A DNA stretch of 8,368 nt from Candidatus Palibaumannia cicadellinicola (GCF_002855795.1 NZ_NJPO01000103.1:1-8368); one strand, 5' to 3'; counted from the first letter of the stretch, positions 1 through 8,258 are shown. A program made the numbers and translations. Notes: a model not told the origin generated them from the sequence alone.

Positions 1-28
1 CTTTATGCCTTAATTAATTTATCACTTC

Positions 29-33
29 AGGTG
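29..33 (+). promoter_or_regulatory. Shine-Dalgarno site of ubiG
   Basis: AGGTG lies 7 nt before the ATG at 41 and decides the start over the in-frame ATG at 68. Only 40 bases precede the gene in this window, so its promoter cannot be judged. Confidence 0.7.
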
Positions 34-40
34 TCTTGAT

Positions 41-775
41 ATGAATCACGAAGCAAACCATAGCTCTATGCATCAGGAAAACGTCGACTTAAGTGAAATT
101 ACTAAATTCAACGCGATTGCCACCCGTTGGTGGAAACTAAACGGCGAGTTAAAGCTACTACACCGCATGAATCCGCTGCGCTTAGACTATATACTGAACC
201 GCGCTGGCGGCTTATTTGGTAAAAACATTTTAGATATAGGTTGCGGTGGCGGTATTCTAGCAGAAAGTATGGCACGCGAAGGTGCTAAGGTAACTGGTCT
301 AGATATGAGCGCCGTTGCGCTAGAAGTAGCGCGATCACATGCATTAGATAGTGGTGTGAAAATAAAATATATCCAGCAGACGGTTGAGCAACATGCGCAG
401 ACTAACTTTGGTATGTACGACATAGTTACCTGCATGGAGATGCTAGAGCATGTACCAAACCCTGCCTCTATTGTACATAATTCAGCTCGACTTGTATCGC
501 CAGCAGGCGACGTTTTTTTTTCTACTATTAACCGAAATTGTAAAGCTTGGCTGATGGTTATCTTTGGCGCGGAGTATTTATTAAGTCTTATCCCGTGCGG
601 TACCCACGATATTAATCATTTCATTAAGCCCTCTGAGTTGCTAAACTGGGTAGACGAAACGTCGCTATGCGAGCGGCATATTACCGGTATACATTATAGT
701 CCTCGACTCGATGAATTTAAACTATCTAATAATCTAGACATAAATTATATGCTACATACACAGCGCATAAAATAA
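41..775 (+). CDS. ubiG: UbiG, ubiquinone biosynthesis O-methyltransferase
   Basis: This SAM-dependent class I methyltransferase carries out both O-methylation steps of ubiquinone synthesis: 2-polyprenyl-6-hydroxyphenol to the methoxyphenol, and demethylubiquinol to ubiquinol. The 244-residue product matches E. coli UbiG (240 aa, from memory) along its whole length, including the N-terminal KF-A-A-RWW and NPLRL-YI segments. Motif I is ILDIGCGGG (residues 63-71), the acidic residue after strand beta2 is D88 in GLDMS, and [13 protein letters not shown] spans about 129-141. A hydrophobic, membrane-associating segment lies around 169-185. The C-terminus (NYMLHTQ) is the family's usual end. The start at 41 is preferred because AGGTG at 29-33 stands 7 nt upstream; the internal ATG at 68 has no such site. 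In E. coli ubiG lies beside gyrA and is separated from nrdA by yfaL; here nrdA follows directly. Identity is secure. Confidence 0.97.
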   Translation: MNHEANHSSMHQENVDLSEITKFNAIATRWWKLNGELKLLHRMNPLRLDYILNRAGGLFGKNILDIGCGGGILAESMAREGAKVTGLDMSAVALEVARSHALDSGVKIKYIQQTVEQHAQTNFGMYDIVTCMEMLEHVPNPASIVHNSARLVSPAGDVFFSTINRNCKAWLMVIFGAEYLLSLIPCGTHDINHFIKPSELLNWVDETSLCERHITGIHYSPRLDEFKLSNNLDINYMLHTQRIK

Positions 776-794
776 TATCATTATTCTTGATTAC

Positions 795-822
795 GAAGAC
801 AAACCAATTGTTTTCTTAATTT
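795..822 (+). terminator. Possible weak intrinsic terminator after ubiG
   Basis: Bases 795-802 (GAAGACAA) can pair with 808-815 (TTGTTTTC) to give an 8-bp stem with one G-U pair and the 5-nt loop ACCAA. TTAATTT follows, so the T tract is interrupted. The stem begins 19 nt after the ubiG stop codon, the right place for a terminator. The stem is AT-rich and would be weak, so this is tentative. Confidence 0.3.
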
Positions 823-873
823 GATCACAATCTTATTATAACCAGGAAGCGCTGACATAATAGCAGCTTACCA

Positions 874-882
874 TGTGAATAA
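874..882 (-). promoter_or_regulatory. DnaA box upstream of nrdA
   Basis: The plus strand reads TGTGAATAA, which is TTATTCACA on the minus strand, a full match to the DnaA-box consensus TTWTNCACA. The E. coli nrdAB promoter is known to be bound by DnaA, which links dNTP supply to replication, so the location makes sense. A degenerate second copy, TTATTTACA (one mismatch), lies at 958-966 and overlaps the proposed -35 element. A 9-mer this loose can occur by chance; the context raises confidence. Confidence 0.5.
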
Positions 883-944
883 ACAATTATCCCTCTAGGT
901 TCTCCACCAAACAGCTCAATTACTCACTTGCATTACAGTCTATT

Positions 945-960
945 TATCACTATCTTGTTA
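945..960 (+). promoter_or_regulatory. NrdR box 1 (weaker) upstream of nrdA
   Basis: TATCACTATCTTGTTA fits the core of the NrdR-box consensus acaCwAtATaTwGtgt at most central positions (CACTAT-TTGT) but not at the flanks. Its main support is that it starts exactly 32 bp, about three helical turns, before the stronger box at 977. Paired NrdR boxes are characteristically spaced by whole helical turns. It abuts the -35 element. Confidence 0.5.
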
Positions 961-990
961 TTTACATAATGTCAAAACCCAATATATAGT
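961..990 (+). promoter_or_regulatory. Predicted sigma-70 promoter of nrdA-nrdB-yfaE
   Basis: TTTACA at 961-966 (5 of 6 to TTGACA) is followed after 18 bp by TATAGT at 985-990 (5 of 6 to TATAAT). Transcription would start near 997 and leave a leader of about 87 nt before the nrdA ATG. The -10 lies inside NrdR box 2, and the -35 sits between the two boxes. The register is inferred; TATATA at 983-988 with a 16-bp spacer is an alternative. Confidence 0.5.
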
Positions 991-992
991 CA
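977..992 (+). promoter_or_regulatory. NrdR box 2 overlapping the nrdA -10 element
   Basis: ACCCAATATATAGTCA matches acaCwAtATaTwGtgt at 13 of 16 positions, including all the central ones. NrdR is the ATP/dATP-sensing repressor of ribonucleotide reductase operons. This site covers the proposed -10 element at 985-990, so binding would block RNA polymerase. Together with the phased box at 945-960 it forms the tandem arrangement expected for an nrdAB promoter. Whether the genome still encodes NrdR cannot be seen here. Confidence 0.65.
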
Positions 993-1056
993 TTTGATCG
1001 TCGGCAAGGCACTCTTTTTGCACGGCACCCAAGGCTACTAAGTAAGGGTAACAAAG

Positions 1057-1078
1057 ACAGGTAAAAAACAGGTAAAAA
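1057..1078 (+). repeat. 11-bp tandem repeat carrying the nrdA ribosome binding site
   Basis: ACAGGTAAAAA occurs twice back to back, at 1057-1067 and 1068-1078. The second copy places AGGT at 1070-1073, 10 nt before the nrdA ATG at 1084, so it is the likely Shine-Dalgarno site with a rather long spacer. The first copy's AGGT is 21 nt away, too far for direct use. Confidence 0.6.
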
Positions 1079-1083
1079 GTCGC

Positions 1084-3366
1084 ATGAGCCAAAGTCTGCT
1101 AGTTACTAAACGCGACGGACGCAAAGAGACCATAAATCTGGATAAAATCCACCGGGTCATAAATTGGGCTGCCGAGGGACTCGATAATGTTTCCGTTTCT
1201 CAAGTGGAATTACGTTCGCATATTCAATTTTACGATGGAATGAAAACTTCTGATATCCATGAAACAATCATTAAAGCCGCCGCGGACTTAATCTCACGGG
1301 AAGCACCTGATTATCAATATCTAGCAGCGCGACTAGCTGTGCTCCACTTACGTAAAAAAGCTTATGGTAAGTTTGAGCCACCAAAATTATATGATCATGT
1401 GTTACGTTTAGTCAAAATGGGTAAATACGATCAACATCTACTAGAAGACTATAGCTTCGAAGAATTCGCCAAGATGGATAGTTTTATTAATCATTGGCGC
1501 GATATGAATTTCTCCTACGCTGCGGTGAAACAACTGGAAGGAAAATATCTAGCACAAAACCGGATTACAGGAGAAATTTATGAAAGCGCCCAGTTTTTGT
1601 ATATGCTGGTAGCCGCTTGTTTGTTTTCTAGTTACCCACGTGCTAACCGTCTTGATTATGTCAGACGTTTCTACGATGCCGTATCGACATTTAAAATATC
1701 ATTGCCAACGCCGATTATGTCTGGGGTGCGAACACCAACCCGTCAGTTTAGCTCGTGCGTATTAATTGAGTGCGGCGATAGCCTAGACTCCATCAATGCA
1801 ACATCTAGCGCTATTGTGAAATATGTCTCCCAGCGGGCTGGGATTGGCATCAACGCCGGTAGAATTCGTGCTATCGGTAGCCCTATTCGTGGCGGTGAAG
1901 CCTTTCATACTGGTTGTATTCCTTTTTATAAACATTTCCAGAGCGCTGTGAAATCTTGTTCACAAGGTGGTGTACGAGGTGGCGCAGCTACCTTATTTTA
2001 TCCTATGTGGCATCTAGAAGTAGAAAGTATGCTTGTATTGAAAAATAACCGTGGTATAGAAGCAAACCGGGTTCGCTACATGGATTACGGCGTTCAAATT
2101 AATAAATTAATGTATCAACGCCTAGTCAATAATGATCAAATAACTTTATTCAGCCCGTCAGATGTACCGGGACTTTATGACGCATTTTTCGCTGATCAAG
2201 ATGAGTTCGAGCAACTATACTGTGAGTATGAAAAAGATGCTAGCATTCGAAAACGTCGCATCAAGGCGGTGGAACTATTCTCGCTGATGATGCAAGAACG
2301 TGCTTCTACCGGAAGAATTTATGTGCAACATGTAGATCATTGTAATACCCATAGCCCGTTTGATAGAACAGTAGCACCTATTCGCCAATCTAATTTATGC
2401 CTGGAGATTGTTTTACCTACCAAACCGATTGACGATATCCATGAAGAAAGTGGCGAAATTGCACTTTGTACTCTATCAGCTTTAAATCTCGGTGCTATTG
2501 AGAGTTTGGATGAGTTCGAAGAACTTGCTATGCTTACGGTCCGTGCTCTTGATGCGTTACTAGATTATCAATATTATCCTATTCCATCAGCTCACCGCGG
2601 CGCTATAGGTCGTCGTACCCTAGGTGTGGGGGTTATAAACTATGCGTACTATCTGGCTAAACATGGTGTACGCTACTCTGACGGTAGTGCTAATAATTTA
2701 ACTCACCGTACCTTCGAAGCAATTCAGTATTACCTACTAAAAGCTTCTAATAATCTGGCCAGAGAGCGTGGTGCCTGTCCGTGGTTTCATGAAACCACTT
2801 ATGCTCAGGGGATCTTGCCAATAGATACGTATAAAAAAGATTTAGATCGTATCGTTAGTGAACCGCTACATTATGATTGGGAAGGATTACGTGAAGATAT
2901 TAAACAATCAGGTTTGCGTAACTCAACCTTATCAGCACTAATGCCATCTGAAACTTCTTCGCAGATTTCTAATGCTACCAACGGTATTGAGCCTCCACGC
3001 GGTCATGTTAGCATTAAAGCATCGAAAGATGGTATTTTACGTCAGGTGGTTCCGGAATCGGTCCGCTTACACAACGCCTATGAATTTCTATGGGATATGC
3101 CGGGCAACGATGGTTACTTACATTTAGTAGGGGTGATGCAGAAATTTGTCGATCAGTCGATATCTGCTAATACTAACTACGATCCATCCCGTTTTCCATA
3201 CGGGAAGGTACCAATGAAACAGCTGCTAAAAGATTTACTAACAGCTTATAAATTAGGTGTTAAAACACTATACTACCAAAATACCCGTGATGGTACGAAA
3301 GAAACACAGGAAGATATGCCGGCTGCACAACAAGAAGATTGTGAAAGCGAAGCATGCAAGATTTAA
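1084..3366 (+). CDS. nrdA: NrdA, class Ia ribonucleoside-diphosphate reductase alpha subunit
   Basis: This catalytic R1 subunit reduces ribonucleoside diphosphates to deoxyribonucleoside diphosphates in the cytoplasm, as a complex with NrdB. The 760 residues (E. coli 761, from memory) keep the family numbering. An N-terminal ATP-cone allosteric domain covers about 5-95. The substrate redox cysteines are C225 and C462, the thiyl-radical cysteine is C439 with N437 and E441 beside it, the radical-transfer tyrosines are Y730 and Y731, and the C-terminal thioredoxin/glutaredoxin-acceptor pair is C753 and C758 in CESEAC. Nothing catalytic is missing. The start, MSQSLLVTKRDG, matches the E. coli start. 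nrdB follows after 65 bp and yfaE after that, forming one operon. Regulation by NrdR, and possibly DnaA, is suggested by the upstream sites. Identity is secure. Confidence 0.99.
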   Translation: MSQSLLVTKRDGRKETINLDKIHRVINWAAEGLDNVSVSQVELRSHIQFYDGMKTSDIHETIIKAAADLISREAPDYQYLAARLAVLHLRKKAYGKFEPPKLYDHVLRLVKMGKYDQHLLEDYSFEEFAKMDSFINHWRDMNFSYAAVKQLEGKYLAQNRITGEIYESAQFLYMLVAACLFSSYPRANRLDYVRRFYDAVSTFKISLPTPIMSGVRTPTRQFSSCVLIECGDSLDSINATSSAIVKYVSQRAGIGINAGRIRAIGSPIRGGEAFHTGCIPFYKHFQSAVKSCSQGGVRGGAATLFYPMWHLEVESMLVLKNNRGIEANRVRYMDYGVQINKLMYQRLVNNDQITLFSPSDVPGLYDAFFADQDEFEQLYCEYEKDASIRKRRIKAVELFSLMMQERASTGRIYVQHVDHCNTHSPFDRTVAPIRQSNLCLEIVLPTKPIDDIHEESGEIALCTLSALNLGAIESLDEFEELAMLTVRALDALLDYQYYPIPSAHRGAIGRRTLGVGVINYAYYLAKHGVRYSDGSANNLTHRTFEAIQYYLLKASNNLARERGACPWFHETTYAQGILPIDTYKKDLDRIVSEPLHYDWEGLREDIKQSGLRNSTLSALMPSETSSQISNATNGIEPPRGHVSIKASKDGILRQVVPESVRLHNAYEFLWDMPGNDGYLHLVGVMQKFVDQSISANTNYDPSRFPYGKVPMKQLLKDLLTAYKLGVKTLYYQNTRDGTKETQEDMPAAQQEDCESEACKI

Positions 3367-3431
3367 ACATGATCTGATGTAGTTTTAATTACCGCATCCA
3401 TGTACATGTAATACATGTCACAGGAGTAACC

Positions 3432-4562
3432 ATGGCTTATACCATTTTTTCTCAGAACAAAAATAACCAACTACTGGAACCAATGTTTTTAGGTCAGCCA
3501 GTCAATGTTGTACGTTTTGACCAACAGAAATACGATATTTTCGAAAAACTAATAGAAAAACAATTATCCTTCTTTTGGCGGCCGGAAGAGGTGGATATCT
3601 CTCTCGATCGGATCGATTATCAATCGTTGCCGAAACATGAAAAACATATTTTCATTAGCAATTTGAAGTATCAAACTTTGCTTGATTCTATTCAAGGCCG
3701 CAGTCCCAATGTAGCGCTACTACCTCTGATATCAATTCCAGAATTAGAAACTTGGGTTGAGACGTGGGCGTTTTCAGAAACTATTCATTCGCGTTCTTAT
3801 ACACATATAATCCGTAATATTGTTAATAATCCTTCATTAGTTTTTGACGATATTGTAGTTAACAAAGAAATATTAAAACGTGCTAAGGATATTGCTGATT
3901 ATTATGATAATCTCATTAATCTTACTAGTTATTATCATATTTTGGGCGAAGGAAATCATCATATTAATGGTAAATTAGTAGTAGTAAATAAGCATGAACT
4001 CAAGAAAAAGCTTTACCTATGTTTGATGAGTGTCAACGCGCTAGAAGCGATACGTTTCTATGTAAGTTTTGCTTGTTCCTTCGCTTTCGCAGAACGTAAA
4101 CTTATGGAGGGAAATGCAAAAATTATCCGTCTCATCGCACGTGATGAAGCGCTGCATCTTGCCGGAACACAGCAGATGCTCAATTTGATGCGTTTAGGCA
4201 AAGACGATCCCGAAATGGCTGATATCGCACTTGAATGTCAGCAGGATAGCTATAAGCTTTTTCTATTAGCCGCTAATCAGGAAAAAGATTGGGCTAGTTA
4301 TTTATTTCGCGACGGCTCTATGATTGGTCTTAATAAAGACATTTTATGTCAGTATATTGAATATATCACGAACATACGTATGCAAGCAGTACTGTTAGAT
4401 TTACCCTTTACCACACGTTCTAATCCTATTCCGTGGATAAACTCCTGGCTAGTATCGGATAACGTTCAAGTAGCTCCGCAGGAAGTAGAAGTTAGTTCAT
4501 ATTTAGTTGGGCAGATTAATTCTGAGGTAAATAGTGACGACTTTAGTGATTTTCAGCTGTAA
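3432..4562 (+). CDS. nrdB: NrdB, class Ia ribonucleoside-diphosphate reductase beta subunit
   Basis: This radical-generating R2 subunit holds a diferric-tyrosyl cofactor that sends a radical to C439 of NrdA; it requires oxygen for assembly. The length of 376 residues equals that of E. coli NrdB. Counting the initiator Met, the iron ligands are D85, E116, H119, E205, E239 and H242, the radical tyrosine is Y123, W49 is the likely start of the radical-transfer chain, and Y357 lies in the conserved C-terminal tail ([11 protein letters not shown]) that docks onto NrdA. All are present. AGGAG at 3422-3426, 5 nt before the ATG, is a strong ribosome binding site. The 65-bp gap after nrdA shows no terminator, so co-transcription is expected. 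yfaE begins 2 nt after the stop. Identity is secure. Confidence 0.99.
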   Translation: MAYTIFSQNKNNQLLEPMFLGQPVNVVRFDQQKYDIFEKLIEKQLSFFWRPEEVDISLDRIDYQSLPKHEKHIFISNLKYQTLLDSIQGRSPNVALLPLISIPELETWVETWAFSETIHSRSYTHIIRNIVNNPSLVFDDIVVNKEILKRAKDIADYYDNLINLTSYYHILGEGNHHINGKLVVVNKHELKKKLYLCLMSVNALEAIRFYVSFACSFAFAERKLMEGNAKIIRLIARDEALHLAGTQQMLNLMRLGKDDPEMADIALECQQDSYKLFLLAANQEKDWASYLFRDGSMIGLNKDILCQYIEYITNIRMQAVLLDLPFTTRSNPIPWINSWLVSDNVQVAPQEVEVSSYLVGQINSEVNSDDFSDFQL

Positions 4563-4564
4563 TA

Positions 4565-4825
4565 ATGACTATTACACTTATCCGGCTGCGGCAATATAAC
4601 ACCCAGATACCTTGCGAAAGTAGAAATCGCTCACTATTAGATGCATTAGAAATGCATCTCGTTCCAGTTGAGTTTCAGTGCCGTTCTGGTTATTGCGGCG
4701 CGTGTCGTCTACGCTTGTTGGACGGTAAGGTTAAATACAATCTAGAGCCTTTGGCATTTATCCATCGCGGCGAGATTTTACCTTGCTGCTGCTTGCCAAT
4801 AGAAGATATTGAGTTAGAGTTATAA
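4565..4825 (+). CDS. yfaE: YfaE, 2Fe-2S ferredoxin-like NrdB cofactor maintenance protein
   Basis: This small plant-type [2Fe-2S] ferredoxin (86 aa; E. coli YfaE 84 aa, from memory) is known in E. coli to donate electrons for assembly and repair of the NrdB diferric-tyrosyl cofactor. The cluster motif C39-x4-C44-x2-C47 lies in FQCRSGYCGACR. The fourth ligand comes from the CCC run at 74-76, in the typical PLAFI-GEILPCCC context. There is no signal peptide or membrane segment. The gene starts 2 nt after the nrdB stop with no clear Shine-Dalgarno site of its own (only AT-rich sequence and CAGCT), so translation is probably coupled to nrdB. It is the last gene of the nrd operon and converges on pta. 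The N-terminal 25 residues are the least conserved part. Confidence 0.95.
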   Translation: MTITLIRLRQYNTQIPCESRNRSLLDALEMHLVPVEFQCRSGYCGACRLRLLDGKVKYNLEPLAFIHRGEILPCCCLPIEDIELEL

Positions 4826-4868
4826 TCATACTGAGATATCATGCTCTCATAAATTTCCTGAATAACAA

Positions 4869-6995
4869 TTATTTAACCATATGTTGAGATTGAATAGCTG
4901 TTAAAGCTACGGTATAGATGATATCTTCTACTAGTGCCCCACGTGATAAGTCATTGACTGGTTTGCGTAAACCTTGTAGTACTGGTCCAATAGAAATTAA
5001 GTTAGCCGAGCGCTGTACTGCTTTGTAGGTAGTGTTACCAGTGTTGAGATCTGGAAAAATAAAAACCGTAGCTTTGCCAGCTACGGGCGAGTTAGGTGCT
5101 TTCGACAAAGCCACTTCAGCCATGATTGCTGCATCATACTGTAGTGGACCATCTATTACGAGATCAGGACGTTTTTCCTGTGCTAAGGAAGTTGCTTTAC
5201 GTACTTTATCGACGTCGCTACCGACACCAGAATTACCTGTTGAATAAGATATCATCGCTACCCTAGGTTCAATACCGAAAGCCGCAGCGGAGTCAGCGGA
5301 TTGAATGGCAATTTCTGCTAGTTGTTCATAGGTAGGATCCGGATTAATCGCGCAGTCTCCATACACCAATACTTGTTCTGGTAGTAACATAAAAAACACT
5401 GAGGAAACTAAAGAATACCCAGGAGCCGTTTTGATGAGTTGTAGTGGCGGACGAATAGTATTAGCTGTAGTATGTACAGCTCCTGATACTAAACCATCTA
5501 CTTCATTTTGCTCTAGCATCATAGTACCTAGTACTACATTATCTTTCAGCTGTTCACGAGCTGCATCCTCAGTCATTCCTTTATTATGACGTAATGTAAC
5601 CAGGCGTCGCACATATTGATCACGTGCGACCACTGGATTAATAATTTCTATACCTTTGCCTAATTCTACGCCCTGCAATGTAGCGATACGCTTAATGTTT
5701 CTGGCATTACCCAGTAGTACGCAGCGAGCGATACCTCTATTAACGCAAATAGACGCAGCTTTAATGATACGCGGTTCATCACCTTCAGGTAGTACGATAC
5801 GTTTATCAGCCTGACGTGCCCGCTCTGTTAGTTGATAACGAAAGGCTGGCGGCGATAACAGAAGCGAATGTTCTGAATGTTCGGTAAGAGATGTTATCCA
5901 AGCATCATCAATATAGCCTGCAATATAATTATGTAGTTTTTCCAAACGACTATAGTCATCTAATGGTATTTCTAGGCTAAAACTTTGTAGGCTTAAAGAT
6001 GTCTGCCAAGTATTGGTTTGCACAGTCAATACCGGTAATCCGGTCTGGAAAGCTCTTTCGCATAACTTATAGATACGCTTATCTATTTGATAGCCACTTG
6101 TTAGTAGTACCGCTGCTATTTCCACGCCATTCATCGCTGCTAGACAAACAGCTACTAAGACATCAGTGCGATCAGCCGATATTACTAGTAGCGAGCCAGG
6201 ATGAAAATCCTCTAGCATATTAGGTAGACTGGAGGCACAAAATTTTATGTATTTAACGTAACGGGTTTTCAGATCTCCTTGATTAATAATCATCGCACTC
6301 AGATGGCGAGTGATATCAATAGCGCGGATATTAATCAAATCCACATTCCAAGGAATACAGCCTAGTACTGGTAGAGGACTATTTTTATACATTATTTTCG
6401 GATCAATTTGCTTAATACTAGTATTTGCTGCTTTATTGACAATTTCTGCGAGATCAATAGTAGTGTTACTGTGTGCAGATATTGGTGCGTTAAGTTTATT
6501 GATGATTACTCCTATAATGTTTTGATTACTACTAAATCTTGAACGTGCTAATTCTATTAGTTGTTTTAATTGATCTGGTCGCTTATCTTCTAATGTTAGT
6601 ACCAAAACAATTTCTGCGTTCAGTATTCTAGCTATTTCATAGTTCAGAACATTCGCTAATTGGCACTTACGCGTGGGCACAATACCTTCTACCAAGACGA
6701 TTGTAGCTTCTTTTGTCTTATCATAGTAACGGGCGATAATCTCCTCCATCAGCACATCTTGTTTATTAGAAACAAGCAATGACTCTACGTAATTAATACA
6801 TAGCGGTTCTATGTACGGAATATGATATTTCGTGCAAACAATGTGAGTTAGTGCGTCCCCAGAACCTGCTTCAGCAATTGGTTTAAATACGTTCAAGCGT
6901 ACACGTTTTTGCTTCATGGCGCGAATTATGCCCAGACTAACGCTGGTTAAACCTACTCGAGTGCCAATAGGGATTAACATTATTGTACGAGACAT
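4869..6995 (-). CDS. pta: Pta, phosphate acetyltransferase (long enterobacterial form)
   Basis: The enzyme converts acetyl-CoA and phosphate to acetyl phosphate and CoA, reversibly, and feeds AckA. At 708 residues (E. coli 714, from memory) it is the long form. The N-terminal P-loop-like domain begins MSRTIMLIP and contains a VGLTSVSLG stretch (about 14-22). A DRTGG-type regulatory domain covers roughly 220-335, and the catalytic PTA_PTB domain runs from about 382 to the end. Conserved catalytic-domain segments include LPEGDEPR (402-409), [17 protein letters not shown] (501-517), DGPLQYDAA (615-623) and [16 protein letters not shown] (647-662). The loop [10 protein letters not shown] (585-594) differs modestly from the E. 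coli STGTSGAGSD. GAGGT on the minus strand (7002-7006) stands 6 nt before the ATG. The gene lies 50 bp downstream of ackA in the same operon. Identity is secure. Confidence 0.98.
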   Translation of the reverse strand: MSRTIMLIPIGTRVGLTSVSLGIIRAMKQKRVRLNVFKPIAEAGSGDALTHIVCTKYHIPYIEPLCINYVESLLVSNKQDVLMEEIIARYYDKTKEATIVLVEGIVPTRKCQLANVLNYEIARILNAEIVLVLTLEDKRPDQLKQLIELARSRFSSNQNIIGVIINKLNAPISAHSNTTIDLAEIVNKAANTSIKQIDPKIMYKNSPLPVLGCIPWNVDLINIRAIDITRHLSAMIINQGDLKTRYVKYIKFCASSLPNMLEDFHPGSLLVISADRTDVLVAVCLAAMNGVEIAAVLLTSGYQIDKRIYKLCERAFQTGLPVLTVQTNTWQTSLSLQSFSLEIPLDDYSRLEKLHNYIAGYIDDAWITSLTEHSEHSLLLSPPAFRYQLTERARQADKRIVLPEGDEPRIIKAASICVNRGIARCVLLGNARNIKRIATLQGVELGKGIEIINPVVARDQYVRRLVTLRHNKGMTEDAAREQLKDNVVLGTMMLEQNEVDGLVSGAVHTTANTIRPPLQLIKTAPGYSLVSSVFFMLLPEQVLVYGDCAINPDPTYEQLAEIAIQSADSAAAFGIEPRVAMISYSTGNSGVGSDVDKVRKATSLAQEKRPDLVIDGPLQYDAAIMAEVALSKAPNSPVAGKATVFIFPDLNTGNTTYKAVQRSANLISIGPVLQGLRKPVNDLSRGALVEDIIYTVALTAIQSQHMVK

Positions 6996-7045
6996 AATTA
7001 AACCTCAATTTACAATTGCTTGTTGGGTAAAAAACTGTTTAGTTA

Positions 7046-8248
7046 TTATCCTGTTAGACGTGCTGCGTCTTGAGCAATAACCCACTCTTCGTTAGTAGGG
7101 ATAACAATTGCCGGACGACTAGCATCTGTAGTAATCTTCCCAGATTTTCCAAATCTTACGGCAACGTTGCGCTTATGATCTACCTCAAAGCCAAGCAGCG
7201 CTAATTTTTTAAGCGAAAGCTGACGCACCATAGCGGAATTTTCACCAATGCCGCCGGTAAAAATTACTGCATCTAAACCTTCATCCATTAGGGTACTGTA
7301 GGCACCAATGTATTTTGCTAAGCGATGGCAGTAGACCGCCATGGCACGGCGGGCATCATCTTTATCCATGTAGTTCTCTTCCATATAGCGGCAGTCACTG
7401 GTGACCCCCGTTAAGCCTAGTATACCAGACTGATTAGTTAACATATTATGTATATTTTTAATTGATATACCTAAACTATCATGTAAATAGAATATGATAG
7501 CAGGATCTAGGTCACCACTGCGAGTGCCCATAACTAGGCCTTCTAGTGGCGTAAGGCCCATGGAAGTATCAACGCATTGCCCATTGCAGATAGCAGATAC
7601 CGATCCACCGCTACCTAGATGACAGGTAATTAAATTGATTTTTTCTACTGGTTTATTCAGTACTTTAGCTGCTTCGCAGGTTACATAAAAATGGCTAATA
7701 CCATGTGCTCCGTAACGGCGGATACCATGATCCTGATATAAAAAGTAGGGAAGTGCGTAAAGATAAGATGTTTCTGGCATTGTCTGATGAAAAGCCGTAT
7801 CGAAAACCGCTACATTTTTACTAGCAAGCTGTGGAAAAGCTTTGAGCGATTTATGAATACCAATAAGATGCGCAGGGTTATGCAATGGAGCAAACGGAAT
7901 AGAGTATTCTATTTCTTTTATAACCTCGTCATTAATAATAACTGACTGTGTGAAATGATTTCTTCCATGAACGATGCGATGCCCGATTGCGGTTAATTGT
8001 GCGGAAATTTCTGGTTTTTGTGTTAAAATATTTTTAATGATAAAATTAAGCGCTTCACTATGTGCGCTGTTAGTGCTAAGTGCGGCATATTGTGTGATGC
8101 CGTTTATATTCCATTTTATTTGTGCTTTCGACAAATAAAAATATTCGGCAAGACCAGAAAGATGTTTTTCACCATTGACAGCATCAATAATAGCAAATTT
8201 AAGGGATGAACTGCCACAGTTAAGAACCAGCACTAACTTACTCGACAT
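7046..8248 (-). CDS. ackA: AckA, acetate kinase
   Basis: Acetate kinase catalyses acetyl phosphate + ADP to acetate + ATP, reversibly, and together with Pta forms the acetate overflow and assimilation route. Starting at 8248 gives 400 residues beginning [17 protein letters not shown], the same start and length as E. coli AckA. A longer frame from 8284 would add 12 residues with no homology. AGGT at 8258-8255 on the minus strand, 6 nt before the ATG, supports the shorter start. Seen residues of the ASKHA-fold active site include N10, the GSSS loop (12-15), R91, D150 in VFDTAFH, H182, R243 in GTRSGD and E387 in PTNEE. Two changes stand out: HLGNGGS is HLGSGGS here (S213), and VHGG is VHGR (R96). 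The reading frame is intact, so activity is probable but not certain. pta follows after 50 bp. Confidence 0.98.
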   Translation of the reverse strand: MSSKLVLVLNCGSSSLKFAIIDAVNGEKHLSGLAEYFYLSKAQIKWNINGITQYAALSTNSAHSEALNFIIKNILTQKPEISAQLTAIGHRIVHGRNHFTQSVIINDEVIKEIEYSIPFAPLHNPAHLIGIHKSLKAFPQLASKNVAVFDTAFHQTMPETSYLYALPYFLYQDHGIRRYGAHGISHFYVTCEAAKVLNKPVEKINLITCHLGSGGSVSAICNGQCVDTSMGLTPLEGLVMGTRSGDLDPAIIFYLHDSLGISIKNIHNMLTNQSGILGLTGVTSDCRYMEENYMDKDDARRAMAVYCHRLAKYIGAYSTLMDEGLDAVIFTGGIGENSAMVRQLSLKKLALLGFEVDHKRNVAVRFGKSGKITTDASRPAIVIPTNEEWVIAQDAARLTG

Positions 8249-8254
8249 GAAAGT

Positions 8255-8258
8255 ACCT
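8255..8258 (-). promoter_or_regulatory. Shine-Dalgarno site of ackA
   Basis: Minus-strand AGGT, within TAGGTACTTTCATG, lies 6 nt before the ATG at 8248. It closely resembles the remembered E. coli ackA leader (TAGGTACTTCCATG) and fixes the start at 8248 rather than at the upstream ATG at 8284. Confidence 0.8.

Larger units (their letters stand above)
776..1083. other. ubiG-nrdA intergenic regulatory region
   Basis: This is a 308-bp gap with no credible coding sequence; the only short frames, such as one from the ATG at 969, run a handful of codons. E. coli carries the large yfaL autotransporter gene between ubiG and nrdA, and no recognisable remnant of it is seen here. From left to right the gap holds a weak hairpin with a broken T tract, a DnaA-box match, two NrdR-box-like sites around a sigma-70-like promoter, and an 11-bp tandem repeat carrying the nrdA ribosome binding site. 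These are listed separately. Confidence 0.8.

Noticed and set aside
187..435. 82-codon open frame on the minus strand inside ubiG
   Set aside because: It is fully antisense to the conserved SAM-binding region of ubiG, has no ribosome binding site that I could see, and its translation resembles no family; it is a shadow frame.
3399..3408. Perfect 10-bp palindrome CATGTACATG in the nrdA-nrdB gap
   Set aside because: It is short, AT-rich and mid-operon, with a near-repeat TACATGT following; a modest chance palindrome is likely and no regulator with this site is evident.
1084..4825. Possible phage or plasmid origin of the nrdAB-yfaE cluster
   Set aside because: Residue numbering, operon order, promoter sites and composition all match the chromosomal enterobacterial operon, and there are no phage-type neighbours.
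4832..4849. Hairpin TGAGA/TCTCA between yfaE and pta as a bidirectional terminator
   Set aside because: The stem is only 5 bp with an 8-nt loop and no T tract on either side; too weak to call.
5032..5247. 71-codon plus-strand open frame opposite pta
   Set aside because: It overlaps the conserved catalytic part of pta in antisense and its composition follows pta codon structure; there is no independent support.
5999..6223. 74-codon plus-strand open frame opposite pta
   Set aside because: It is antisense to pta with no recognisable domain or start signal.
6310..6525. Plus-strand frame opposite pta whose translation looks like a membrane protein (hydrophobic stretches)
   Set aside because: Hydrophobic runs are a common artefact of reading antisense to A/T-rich codons; no ribosome binding site or homology was seen, and the pta frame is intact across it.
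6996..7045. Possible attenuator or internal terminator between ackA and pta
   Set aside because: Only 4-5-bp stems (AACT/AGTT, CAATT/AATTG) are present; the T run after the first is short, and the spacing is normal for this operon.
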